Positions 35,190-45,545 of a stretch of 64,000 nucleotides of DNA are shown one piece after another. Made by a program: the position numbers and the translations under genes. This stretch comes from Magnolia sinica (taxonomy: Eukaryota > Streptophyta > Magnoliopsida > Magnoliales > Magnoliaceae): positions 42,508,336 through 42,572,335 of the forward strand of contig NC_080575.1 in assembly GCF_029962835.1 (NCBI RefSeq). The letters run 5' to 3'. How positions within the stretch are numbered: position 1 is the first letter of the stretch; each line of letters starts with the position of its first letter. A model generated the notes under the pieces. That model searched no databases and was not told the DNA's origin. It saw nothing but the letters and a program-made list of their open reading frames with translations.

Positions 35190-36233
35190 CATTTTTCTAC
35201 TAAAAAACCACAGTCAAAATTCTGCAGTGCGACTTTTACTGGCCAAATATGTTCAATGATACTCATGAGTTTTGTAAAGCCTGTGGGCGTTGTCAGAAAT
35301 TAGGGGCATTGTCTCATCGAAATATGATGCCCTTGAACTCCATTCTAATTATTAAAGCATTTGATTGTTGAGGCATCGATTTCATAGGACCATTTCTTCA
35401 ATCTTTCATAAATTTATATATATTGCTCGCAGTAGACTATGCCACTAAATGGGTTGAAACAATCCCGTGCTAAAAAAAATGATCATCAGATGGTCATTAA
35501 ATTCTTAAAAGAGAACATCCTTTCTTGGTTCGGAATGCCTCGAGCCATCATTAGTGATGGAGGTTCACATTTCTGTAACTGGCCATTTGCGAACTTAGTG
35601 AAAAAATATGGCATCTCTCACAAAGTGAGCACTCCATACCACCCACAAATAAGTGGGCAAGCCGAAATTTCCAATAAGAAAATTAAACATATTTTGGAAA
35701 AAATGGTTAACCCTGACCGTAAGGATTGGTCAATCCGATTTAAGACCCCTATTAGAATGTCTCCTTTTAGACTTGTCTATGAGAAGGCTTGCCACTTGCC
35801 TGTGGAGTTGGAACATAGGGCCTACTAGGCGATTAAAAATCTGAACTTCAATTTGGATAACGCTGGCTCGCTGTGCAAACTTCAGTTGAATGAATTGGAA
35901 GAAATCCGGAATGATGCATATGAGAACTTGAGAATTTACAAAGACAGGATGAAGGTGTTTCATGACCAACACATTCTTCGAAAATCATTCACACCAGGTC
36001 AGAAAGTCCTTTTGTATAATTCTTGGTTACACCTTTTTCCAGGTAAACTCCGATCTCGTTGGACCGGCCCTTTCACTATTACTAATGTTTATCCTCATGG
36101 GGCTATTGAGATTCAGAATCCAAATAATGACAATGAATTCAAAGTAAATGAACATCGTTTAAAGTCATTTTTTGAAAAATTTGATTCAGAGGACATGACA
36201 ATACCTCTAATTGAGTCTGTTTACCAGGATTGA
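35190..36233 (+). pseudogene. pol: TE-B integrase
   Basis: Zinc part 'CKACGRCQKLG' (35277-35310). Core 'GIDFIGPFLQSF' and 'ILLAVDYATKWVETIPC' (35370-35470), 'WFGMPRAIISDGGSHFCN' (35527-35580) and 'VSTPYHPQISGQAEISNKKI' (35625-35685), so the D-D-E residues can be placed. C-terminal part '[20 protein letters not shown]' and '[20 protein letters not shown]' ends at the stop at 36233. The last third (35853-36233) is an uninterrupted frame; earlier parts have stops. Confidence 0.9.
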
Positions 36234-37389
36234 CCTCCTAGTCTAACGGAGGTATAGGTAGATTTATTTGCTTTCATATAATTTAAGATTATGATAGTTT
36301 ACTTTCCACTGTTTAGGATAGTTTGCTTTCCACTGTTTAGGATAGTTTGCTTTATGTTGGTTTAATTCTTGTGCTAACCCATCTTCACACTGAGACCATT
36401 CGAAAAGTCTCAAAATTCATTCTTCAGGTATTACCTTTCCATCACTTCCCTTCTCTTTTCATTGCCTCTTTTTCATTACATGCTTATTTCTTTTATATTG
36501 AGGACAATGTATATTTTTCAGTTGGGGATGGAGAATTAGGTGAACCAATCAGTGTTTTCTCAGTTTTGAGCAAAACGTTTAAAAATTTTCAATGTTTCAA
36601 GTTGAAATTGTTTGGGAAGCGATGAATTGTGTACCTAAGAATGCGTTGGGTATGATAAAAATAGAGATTGAATTTTGGATTGTTAGAGTCTGATCAACTA
36701 AGTAATCTATCACCTAAGCTCTTGCGCTCAATTAATTAAGAGATAGTTTGAATATCATGTTCATTTTAATCATAAGACACATTCAATTTGTCTTCTGTAA
36801 GACATGTTAGAAGTTCTGATTGTTAGTATGTGAATCATTGATAGATGGTGAGAATTGAGTCCGGGGAATTTTATCCACCTTAAAAGAAGAAAAGAACCAA
36901 TTAAAAAAATAGAAGATCGACAAAGAGGTCATGAAAAAGAATAAAAAGAATAAAAAATATGAAAAAGAATGCAAAAATAAAAAGAATGAATAAAAAATTG
37001 ATCGTCGATATAAAATCAAAGACTGAAAAAAGATGGAAAACGGGATAAGTGTGGAATCAATACTTGAGTTTTAAACTGATCTTGAAGTGATGAGTATGGC
37101 TAACATGATGAACTAATAGTATTCGTACAAGAAGTAAGTTAATTTTCACTGAGCATATTGAAAAACTTGATATACAAATTATGTTCGATTTAATGGACAA
37201 AGAATTTACTTGATTGGTTGCTTATGTGGTTCGGCTTTAAGTTTTCAAAACCCCACTTTCGTATCTTAATTCTAACCATTCATGCTTGATGTACAAAAGA
37301 TTGTTTTCCTAAAGAGGTTTTGGACATTAAACATTGAGATTTATTTCATGCATACTTTGCTTGGGATTAGCAAAATGCTAGTTAGGGAT
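36234..37389 (+). other. TE-B 3' untranslated region and polypurine tract
   Basis: No long frame and no envelope-like gene. A 24-base unit 'gatagtttgctttccactgt' with 'ttag' is repeated about three times at 36276-36355. A purine-rich block (36870-37035, A/G with GAAAAAG words) precedes AT-rich sequence. The purine-rich tract GCTAGTTAGGGAT at 37377-37389 primes plus-strand synthesis next to the LTR. Confidence 0.6.
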
Positions 37390-38719
37390 TGTATTGAGGG
37401 TTAAATATTGCATATTATCCCCTATTTATACTTGGTTTTATGAACATGATAATGCTTAATGTTCTATTTTACTCATGTTTGTGTTGCAAGGTGAATTTAA
37501 GAGCTTGAATTGAAAAGGGTGCTAAAAGCTTGGATTTGATGCTTAAGAATCACCAAGGCAAGGGATGGATCTTAAGAGACCAAGATTGAAGAATTCACAT
37601 GCCAAAGATCTAAGAAAACCAAGTGAGGAATGAAAAGAATCAAATATTTGAAGTGAAGAAAAGGAATCCTGAAATTATCCTGAAAACGAACATATTCCTG
37701 AAATTGTCCTGAAGAAGCATATTCTGAAACTCTGGGTCATTTTGTGAAATTGCACGGAGTGAAGTCTATTTTGGGAAACTGCGTAAATTTGAGGCAGTTT
37801 TTAGAGTTTTCCAAGTAGGTGCAAAAGTTGGAGTTCCACAACTATAAATATGACTCCCTAGGATGTTCTTAGGCATCTTCTAGGGTTTAAGGAGTGAAGC
37901 AAAAGCGTGGAGAAGCCGTCGCCAAGAGTTTTTCTTTCTTTTCCTTAGTTGTTTTTATGCTTTTCTCAAGAAATTTTAGTTCAATCATGTCTATGGTTGG
38001 CTAAACCTTTTAGCTAGTGCTAAGAGGTGAAGCTTGTAGCGTGATGGGATGTTCCTATTACTTTGATTCATGTTTATGTTGAACTCTCTTTGATTCTAGT
38101 TTGATTATAAGGAATACTTTCAGTTTTTAATGGTTTGTTGTGACTCAAATTACAATAGATGTGCGATAGCTTTGAGTGTGTTCTTTTCATGTATTGAGAT
38201 TGTGAAATTAAAAAATTCTGTTGTTCACCATCATCCCTTGGGCAGGTTAGATGATGGAATCCTTCCTAACTTTCACAATTCTCTTATGATTGGTTGTGGG
38301 ATTGGTAAATCATGTTGTTTTCCTTGTCTCTTGGGCATGTTTTTTTATAGAATCACTTCCATTTCTCTCACCTCTTATCCATTGAGAATTAGGTCAAAGG
38401 AAGTTTTGATTTAGTTTTATTAAGATATCTTCCAATTTGATAAGATGGGGCTCTGATTCCAGTTGTGTCCTTGAATCAAGCGTAGATCTCTCTTATTTCT
38501 ACAAGTGGGTCCTTGGAAACTAGTTTCCACCTTTAAATTCTTAGTTTTAATTACTTAATTCACAATTACTCTCTCAATCACTTTAGAATTAGTTTTACAT
38601 CTTCTTCTAGTTTTACTTCTAGTTAATTTTAGAAACGCACAAGATTAGTCTCTGTGGATTTGACCTTGACTTACCGAGATTATTACAACATCACGACCCT
38701 ACACTTGGGGTTGTGAACA
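37390..38719 (+). repeat. TE-B 3' LTR
   Basis: 1,330 bp from TGTATTGAGGG to GTTGTGAACA, collinear with 29028-30348. TATA motif ACTATAAATATG at 37841-37852. Followed at once by CGGAC, the second copy of the target duplication. Confidence 0.92.
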
Positions 38720-38724
38720 CGGAC

Positions 38725-39073
38725 CCACTCCTACAACGAACAACAAAATATCGAGTTAATGGCACTGGACCTCGACCTTATCGAGGAAAGAAGAGAGCAA
38801 GCTTGGGTTAGGATCACGATTCGACAACAGCAGGTCACCCGTTTCTACAACTCCAGAGTAAAGAAAAGAAGGTTCCGAGCTGGAGACCTGGTTATCCGTA
38901 AGACCTTTTAAAACACTAAGGAACCCAACTTGGGAACCTTAGGACCGAACTGGGAAGGGCCTTACGTGGTAACGAGCACAAGCGGACCTAGATCATATCG
39001 ACTCAAGGACTTAGAAGGCCGACTCTTGTCAAACCCATGGAACGCCGAACACGTCAAAATCTACTATACCTAG
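38725..39073 (+). pseudogene. pol: TE-A integrase C-terminus, beyond TE-B
   Basis: Continues the TE-A integrase: 'IELMALDLDLIEERREQAWV', 'RFYNSRVKKRRFRAGDLVIR', 'GTLGPNWEGPYVV' and 'NPWNAEHVKIYYT' before the stop at 39071-39073. TE-D has the same ending (LGPNWEGPYHVV ... PWNVEHLKIYYS). This is the DNA-binding end of a Tat integrase. One stop (DLVIRKTF*) is seen. Confidence 0.9.
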
Positions 39074-39576
39074 AGGGCCAACCTACCCTGAGTACAAAAT
39101 CTACTATGTATAGTCCACATTCGAACTATTGTAATAAAACTTCAAAGTCTACTTTCTACTTCTATATCCACAAAGGGTCATCTACTGAATGTCTATTGAG
39201 GGCTTCCCATGGCATTTGGGAAGAACAACCCTATTAATGCGCCGACCCTCTAAGAAGAGGCTGGGCCATACGCCACTGTCATTCACATGACCGACCTACG
39301 AAGAACTACTAAGGGCTCCCCTTGATATAGGGAGGAGAAAAGCCCAAACTCACTGCTTGGTCCTTAATAAAAGGGTTGGAAATATGATGATTATAACAAC
39401 TAAGAGGTCAAAGAATCGACCTACCTACTTAGAAAATTTTATGCACGAGCGAAATGCTGAAAATTTGATTGTCATGATAAGGCTCCGAGGAGCGTATTGC
39501 ATTGAGTCTACAAAAAAGGGAGAAACCATACAAAAAAGAAAAAAAATATAAGGAACTGGCTGCTAGGTCTCGGGGG

Positions 39577-41583
39577 CTACTTAGCAGGTGCTTCCTCAGG
39601 AGATGTCTCAGAGTCAGAATCAGCCTCCTCAAAGGCTGAGAGATCAAGCTCTAGATGTGCTCCCTTCACATCCTCCAGACACCTCTTGTAACCAACATTG
39701 TAGAAAGTGTCCCTTTCCTTCAAGAACAACTCAGAAGATTTGAACTCCTTGATAGCGACTGCTTGAGCTGATGTGATAGCTGCCTGGGCTTTCTTGAGCT
39801 TCACCTCTAAGGTGCGCTGCATCCCGGCACTATCAACCTTCCACTGTTCTGCCCTCTCTAAAGCCTCGGCCAGCAGCTTTTTAGTCACCTCCAGCTTGGC
39901 CGCCGACTCCATTGCTCAGGTCTCCATGGCAGAGCGAAGTTGCTCGACCTCGAGGCAGGATCGCTCATCCTCAAGACGGAATCACTTGGCTTCAACCCCC
40001 TTCCACAATAGCCCCGCTTTTGCTTCCCTCACTTCCTCCCGTAGATGCAAAAGTTTGCGATGTACGTTCATTAAGAAAGAGTCAAACTGTCAAAAAGAGA
40101 ATATAAATTTTAGACTGGGATAGAAGAGAAGTAACAACAGCTTGAGAATAGCTTACCCCGAAGAAGGTCTTCACCAACTAGCCGATGGTTCCTTCTGGTG
40201 GAGCGTTTAACCAATGAGTAAATTCGGTGTCGGAAACATGACGTTCCACCCAAGGCAGAAGTTGCTCCAAAGTCCTCCTTATCGACTTAAGAGCACCTTG
40301 ACTCTCATGCCACTGACCAATGAGCCCCCCACTTGGGGCATAGGAAGCTCTACAGAGGTCTCCATCGCCTCCTAGGCCTCCATAGGACGAACCTCCTCGA
40401 GTGAGCTCATCCCAGCAACCCCTTCAGAAACGATGGGGATGGGCATTGAGGTCGGTGCCTCATCCGGGATCTCCACGACCACAGATAGTGAAGGGCCGAC
40501 CTTCCTCTTGCTCTTGGAGGTCTTCTTCTTCTTCTTCGAAGTCCCCAAAAGGGGGTGCCTTGCGCTTCGCGGTTGGTCGAACTTCAGGCATGTCTGTACC
40601 AATAAGAACAAAAAAGTTAGCAATAAATGCATGAAATCTCTAAGTCCCAAGGTCAGCTAGGACTTATACCCATTAGGTCGGAGTTAAGACCTGAATTAAG
40701 TAAGAGCTCGGGTTGAAGGAACCTCCTCCAAGATCTCGAGTCAGCCTCTACCGACCTTGCCCCACTAATCTAAGCAAGAGCTTCAGGACCAAGCACGGCA
40801 GGGAATTTGGGAATAACTGCAAAAAGAAGTGTACATGACCAAGTAAGAAAAAGAGAGAAGAATTAAGTTCGAACGATACCGACCTGGATCGGAGAAGGAA
40901 GTTGGGACCAAAGAGCAATGCCTGGGTATTCCTGGCAATTCCCAACCTCCCGAAGCCCAAAACCACTTGTTCTTCTAGTTCTTATTGGATGTCGAAACTT
41001 CCGTGACCAAGGCCTTCCCGGTTCCCTGCCAAGAAGAGAAGTAATATCAACCATTATATAAAGGGTTGGATTTCACTTGGTACAGATGGAGGAACTCGTT
41101 CACAGTTAGCTCGGGTAGGTCAAGCTTGGACCAGAGGAAGAAGCATCCGACCAAGGCTCTCCATGCATTGGGGATCAGTTGTCATGGGGCCATCCCCAGA
41201 TGTGCGATCATCTGCCTTACTATCTTTTGGAGAGGGACCCTGAGGCCACACCGGAGTGCAACTTGAAAAATGGCCACCTCTCCCTCGGAGAGGCTATTGG
41301 GAAGCTCGCCCTGTGTGGGGACTCGGAGTACCACCGAGTCAAGTATGTGATACCCCAACCTAATCCTCAGTAGGTCGGCCTCCTTCAAGATGGACTCCAC
41401 AGGTCCTTTCTCCTCCTCCTCATCCTCCTTTGTCGAGGACCGGATGAACCCTTCTTCTACAGGGAAATCCTCCTCTATTTCGACCGGCTGCTCCGCCGAG
41501 GATCTCTCAAGTACCCGCGATGCCTACAATGCCCAAAATTCGACGTCGCTCATCGTCATCAGAGGAGATGGCAGATTCGACAT
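39577..41583 (-). pseudogene. TE-A opposite-strand gene (extra antisense ORF of Tat elements)
   Basis: Runs against gag-pol. Start MSNLPSPLMTMSDVEFWAL at 41583, then an acidic stretch (EEDFPVEEGF...EDEEEEKG) and 'SLSEGEVAIFQVALRCGLRV', 'QLIPNAWRALVGCFFLWSKL' and 'LTVNEFLHLYQV' (about 41300-41070), then 'KNKWFWASG'. The distal part has a Lys-rich patch (KKKKKTSKSKRK, about 40530), a coiled-coil region (39700-39912) and an acidic end (AFEEADSDSETSPEEAPAK). The same blocks occur in TE-D. They resemble the Pfam family called 'putative gypsy type transposon' (PF04195); this is from memory. Function unknown. About three stops and some frame changes are present. Confidence 0.75.
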
Positions 41584-41859
41584 GGGCGGAGATTGTCCTA
41601 CCCACCATAAACACCTAAGGTCCCCTCTCGAGAACTTGAAGTTTTCGGCACGGCAATCGGTCCAAGAATGCTAGAAAACCGTTGTACAGAGAAGAAGATA
41701 AAATGAAGAGAGGGGAGATTAGGGATGGAGCTCATTAGAGATACAGTGTCACCGGGAATCTGGTGCAACACAGTCGCTGGAAAACATCTATCGCCAAGAC
41801 TAGCATGAGTTGGAGGCAGGAAGAGGCAAATGATCCCGCTTGAGGCTTAGGGCTTCCCC

Positions 41860-41906
41860 TTTATAGGGGAGCCACGTGTATGGGCGTTTAATGTCCCTCA
41901 TTAATG
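41860..41906 (-). promoter_or_regulatory. promoter-like region of the TE-A opposite-strand gene
   Basis: On the minus strand CCCTATAAAGGGG (TATAAA at 41865-41860) lies 277 bases upstream of the ATG at 41583. Just upstream of it are CACGTG (41873-41878) and the palindrome CATTAATG (41899-41906). The TE-D gene has the same three motifs in the same order, with wider spacing. This is inference from motifs only. Confidence 0.5.
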
Positions 41907-42201
41907 CGAGGCTGTAAGACGCCTCCTCTACTCCCCTGTTTTGACACATGGTGCATCCCCACTCGCCGCACGCCTCCATTGCTGAGGACAAGCCATGTGT
42001 CGCCTTCTCATTGGTTTGGCACTGAAAAGGTGGCCCGACAAATCACGCGGGCTCGAACCACAACACGCCACCTCAACAGTGTCATATCATGGTTATTGAT
42101 GCGCCTTAATTCTCGCACCTTCCGCCTTATTCAACATTAATGGCGGTATGACCCGACCTGATTACGTCTGACCTACTTTCGAAGCCTGTTTCACTAACTT
42201 G

Positions 42202-42217
42202 AAAGTAGGGGGCTTAC
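42202..42217 (+). other. TE-A polypurine tract
   Basis: AAAGTAGGGGGCTTAC directly precedes the 3' LTR. TE-D has the related AATAGGGAGCTTC on its minus strand next to its LTR (48528-48540). Confidence 0.7.
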
Positions 42218-43002
42218 TATTATGAGAAAATAGATCGGCCTATAGAGGCAGGTCAGGTCGAGACCCTGCACGCCCTAATGAGCAATAGAGGATGAGAAAC
42301 CCGACCGTCAAATTAAGGAGGAAGGTCGACATGACCAAGGTAGGCCTGAAGGTCGACACGACCAAGGTAGGCCTGAAGGTCGACACGACCCAGAATGGAC
42401 TCTCCGAGTGACAACTTGAAGAGGCTATCAGGACTCATGAAGAAGTTAAAGGCTACAGAAATTAGACATCACAAAGATGTTTTACAAAAATGTTCTTCCT
42501 AATTAAAAGGATAGGTTGGCAGGCAGGGATGAGCTTATCTGACCTTATGCGCTATTATCTCTATTGTCCGACCTTATCCGAAGGTCGGACAAATCTCGAT
42601 TCCTGACTGGCGTACGACCTTATCTAAGGGAGTGGTCCGAAGTTCTCTCCAAGGATTGCGGAGGCTAATCCGCGATTAGCTCAGGATCCCAAGATATCCG
42701 CCGAGGATCTTGGGAAAATCCCTATGCGTTATGAATCCTAATTCATCTACAACACGCATCCACTAAATCGGGAGGATCCCTCTATGTTACTATCCCTCCT
42801 CAACCATAAATAGGGAGATCTCCAATGGTGAAAGGTACGTACACACACACACACGATCTCTATCCTTAAACCACTTCTACTAGATCCAGATTCCTTACTT
42901 TGGCATCGGAGGGTCCCTTGCTCTAGCTATGATTTCCTTTGTTTTCTTCCTGTGCAGGTATTCAAAGGTCTAAAAAGGGTGGACCAGATTTTTGCATCAA
43001 CA
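42218..43002 (+). repeat. TE-A 3' LTR
   Basis: 785 bp from TATTATGAG to CATCAACA, followed by GCTTT. Has a TATA-like ACCATAAATAGG (about 42803-42814), a (CA)n run (42842-42855) and a small tandem duplication of 'ggtcgacacgaccaaggtag' (about 42325-42395). Clearly more diverged from its partner than the TE-B LTRs are from each other. Confidence 0.9.
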
Positions 43003-43007
43003 GCTTT

Positions 43008-43593
43008 CATTCCCTTTTTCCGTAAGTAATTTTCGTGATCGATAGGTGTAAAACATAGATTCTCCCGACCTTCAGCTCATTTGCTCATCAATTTTCCAAC
43101 TGATTTAGGGTGTTATTCCTGAAGCATGCGCTATATCTACTTCAATTTTTTGTTCATCAGTCAAGCCTCTTTGTGACCACCTTTGATGGTGTAACAACTT
43201 CATGGTTATGTTCTGCGACAAATTTAGTCACACGATATTTTCCATTCACCTGAAGTTTAATAATCATGTTTGCTAAACATTGAGTTCTTGTAATTGGGCA
43301 GATAAACTTCGGCTGATCAATATGTTTTCTTTTACGTCTTTGATCTTCTTTGGAACAACAAAAATGCCTCTTAACTATGACACCGCCATTGGATTTTTTT
43401 TCCATAACTTTCGAGTACTAAAACCCTTCTTCCTATCATACCTATTATAAAACTCACATGCGTTATTGTCAAAAATAAACTCCATTCCTAGTTTTGGTTG
43501 TTCATCTAAGTCATCATCTGTACTGACTAGTACATCTTGTCTTGCTTCATATTCATCTACTTGTTGGTTTGCATATTGATCATCTATTTCCAT
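43008..43593 (-). pseudogene. FAR1/FRS-type MULE transposase, N-terminal DNA-binding part
   Basis: Starts MEIDDQYANQQVDEYEARQD at 43593, then 'LGMEFIFDNNACEFYNRYDR' and 'KKGFSTRKLWKK', the FAR1 DNA-binding domain (PF03101). A frameshift sits in a run of eight T at 43394-43401. After it comes 'VIVKRHFCCSKEDQRRKRKH', 'CLANMIIKLQVNGKYRV' and 'FVAEHNHEVV', so the C-C-H-H zinc residues remain. The segment then reads 'EVDIAHASGITPKSVGKL', 'AEGRENLCFTPIDHENYLRK' and KGM, and stops at the TE-A insertion. It resumes at 23020. Confidence 0.88.
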
Positions 43594-44020
43594 ATCAAAC
43601 TCTAACCTTTAATATGGCTAAGAACATGCTCGAGTCTTCAAGATATCATTATGCATTTCACCAATTAACTTTCAAAAGAAAAATGCATTTATAGCATTCA
43701 CCATTCCAAAAATCACTTATAATATATAATATGTATATGAGGATCTAACCATCTACGATATGTATGATTTTAGTTTTACTTTTCATCTCATTCAGTAGTA
43801 TATAATGCACTTGATTTAAAAAAGAATTAGATCATTAAAAATTAAAAAATTACCAAATATTGCCATGAACATATAAATGCCTAAGTGTCACATGATGTAC
43901 TTAATTAAACCTTTCTACCATCCAAGATATAAAGTAGGGCCCACCAAAATATAATATAACGCAAATGAATGAAATCAATTGATTCTTCAGTGAGGCCCAT
44001 TACAACAAACCATACCCCGA
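43594..44020. other. 5' flank between transposase start and right terminal repeat
   Basis: AT-rich, no gene. Being upstream of the transposase start on the minus strand, it should hold the 5' UTR or an intron. It has a short partial duplicate of the inner terminal-repeat phrase (gaggcccattacaa at 43992 and 44090). Confidence 0.4.
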
Positions 44021-44732
44021 AAATTAGATTATAGAAAATGCAAATTTCAATAAGAATCTCTTTTGATTGTACAGTGAACTCTCCAGTGAGGCCCATTACA
44101 AACAGGCCATGCCCCAAAAATCTCCTGCATCACAAACAGGGCATGCCCATCATGTTTGATGGATTTTTCTTTTAACAACTGAATTTCAGATAGATTATTA
44201 ATCGAATGGCTGAGATTATGTGATGAGAGAGAATTTTTACTAATCCCGATTCCAATCGTGATCCCAAAACCCTAATTGCAATTACACTTCCAAATGAAAA
44301 AACTCTAAATTCCAACCACAAAAGATAAAATCCTAATTCATTTCCCAAAAGAAAAGCCCTAATTTCAAATATCTAATCTAAGCATGTAAATAGGATGAAG
44401 AAAAAAAAATCTAAGGTAGAAACCCTACCCGTTATACGTAGAGGTATGATGAGAGCTCTGTCAAGATGAGAGTGGTCTGCAAATGGGTTGTAGTAGAACA
44501 TGATAGTGGTCTGCAAATGGGTTGTAGTAGAACGCCGCTGGAGAAAGAGGCGGTGAGATTGATAAGAAAACACTACTAGAGAAACAAGGAGCGAGATTGA
44601 GCAAGGAGAGATGAGAGAGATAAGCTGGGAGAGATCTCATGGATACGAAAAGAGGGACCGTGAGATTGAGCAAGGAGAGATGAGAGAGATAAGTCGGGAG
44701 AGATCTCATGGATACGAAAAGAGGGACCGAGA

Positions 44733-44775
<43 letters not shown>

Positions 44776-44952
44776 TGAAGAAAATGAGAGGTTTGGGGCT
44801 TTTCGTACATCCAAGTACAAACACGGGCTAATGTCGTCCATTTGCTTGTGTCCGACATCTTTTGACATACCCGCTCTCTACCAATACAGAGGTTAGACAT
44901 CCAGCCTATCCCGAGCTCTGCACAAGCGGGGGTAGTACCTAATCCACGCCAC
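44021..44952 (-). repeat. right terminal inverted repeat of the MULE
   Basis: About 930 bp, inverted copy of 15038-15900. Has a (GA)n run at 44735-44773, and a 67-68-base internal tandem duplication ('gtgagattgagcaaggagag', 'ctcatggatacgaaaagagg') at about 44590-44728 that the left repeat lacks. As the nearest upstream region of the transposase it is the likely promoter. Confidence 0.8.
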
Positions 44953-44962
44953 ATGGGAGCAG

Positions 44963-45545
44963 ACGAGTTGTTACCCGGGTAACACCTTAATAGCTGTTAC
45001 CTTAACCACGTGGGGCCTACCTTGATTTTTTTTAATTATAATATCCCTGCCATTTTTTCTTTCTTTCTTTCTTTTCCATCGTATTTGAGGACACGATTCC
45101 AAATCTTTAAATAAAAATAAATAAATAAATAAATAAATAAAATTCAAAACTCAGTTGGACCATGCCAATAAAAACATTGAGAAATAATCATTAAAAACTT
45201 TTTTGTGAGCCACAAAAGTTATGGATCAATCCAATATTTGTAATTTCACTTCATCCGCATCTACTTGACATTATCAACAGGTTGGATCGAAAATAAACAT
45301 TAAGAAAACCCCACGATGGCCCTTTGGGATTCTTAATAGTGAGCTCAATCACCACTGTTTCCTGTGCTGTGGTCCACCTGAGATTTGGATTTGCATACTA
45401 TTTGGTATCTTGGCTTAAAATAGGCCGGAGAAACGGCGTGAATATACAAAAAATAAAAAATAAAAAAATAAAAAAATCATCAAGATGAGCCCCATATAGA
45501 AGTAACACCCACTAGGCTGTTACCCCGGGTGACACTTAATCCGGT
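44963..45545. mobile_element. R1-type inverted-repeat element (MITE) next to the MULE end
   Basis: Left end 'gttgttacccgggtaacacc' with 'gttac...gtggggcctaccttga', and right end 'gctgttaccccgggtgacac' with 'catcaagatgagcccc' in reverse, form imperfect terminal inverted repeats. The interior holds the R1 phrases (cacaaaagttatggatcaat, aatcaccactgtttcctgtg, gtggtccacctgagatttgg). A (AAAT)n run lies at 45112-45140. No coding capacity; target duplication not resolved. Confidence 0.6.

Larger units (their letters stand above)
29028..38719 (+). mobile_element. TE-B: Athila-like Ty3/gypsy retrotransposon inserted in TE-A integrase
   Basis: Both LTRs are present (29028-30348 and 37390-38719), with a primer site, a repetitive leader, gag, protease, RT, RNase H and integrase in order, and a purine-rich tract (GCTAGTTAGGGAT) before the 3' LTR. 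CGGAC flanks both sides (29023-29027 and 38720-38724). Removing the element and one CGGAC restores a continuous TE-A integrase frame across the junction. It is 9,692 bp and the youngest layer of the nest. No envelope-like frame is visible between integrase and LTR. Confidence 0.95.
23026..43002 (+). mobile_element. TE-A: Tat-lineage Ty3/gypsy retrotransposon inserted in the MULE transposase gene
   Basis: LTRs at 23026-23827 and 42218-43002 (TGTTATGGG / TATTATGAG ... CATCAACA) are flanked by the 5-bp duplication GCTTT (23021-23025 and 43003-43007). Between them on the plus strand are gag, protease, RT, RNase H, a second (archaeal-type) RNase H and integrase, plus an opposite-strand gene near the 3' LTR. 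The double RNase H marks the Tat group. Without TE-B (29028-38719) and its 5-bp duplication the element is 10,280 bp. The many stops and clear LTR divergence mean it is old. Confidence 0.93.
15038..44952 (-). mobile_element. Mutator-like element with long terminal inverted repeats and FAR1/FRS-type transposase, swollen by nested insertions
   Basis: Segments 15038-15900 and 44021-44952 are inverted copies of each other, and a FAR1/FRS-like MULE transposase gene lies between them, transcribed away from the right repeat. Both outer ends are next to ATGGGAG (15031-15037 and 44953-44959), a possible target duplication, though MULEs usually make 9 bp. Removing the nested Tat element (19,977 bp), a solo LTR and two MITEs leaves about 8 kb, a normal size for an autonomous MULE. 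The alternative is two unrelated copies of a repeat around a host FRS pseudogene; the transposase position and orientation argue against it. Confidence 0.7.

Noticed and set aside
36347-36625. Possible envelope-like gene of TE-B after integrase
   Set aside because: The 92-residue frame has no signal peptide, transmembrane-anchor pair or known motif, and no other frame of size exists up to the 3' LTR.
21322-43593. Treating the FAR1/FRS-like sequence as a functional host light-signalling gene
   Set aside because: It has stops, a frameshift, a lost catalytic Asp and a 20-kb insertion, and it lies between MULE terminal repeats. A decayed transposase is the simpler reading.
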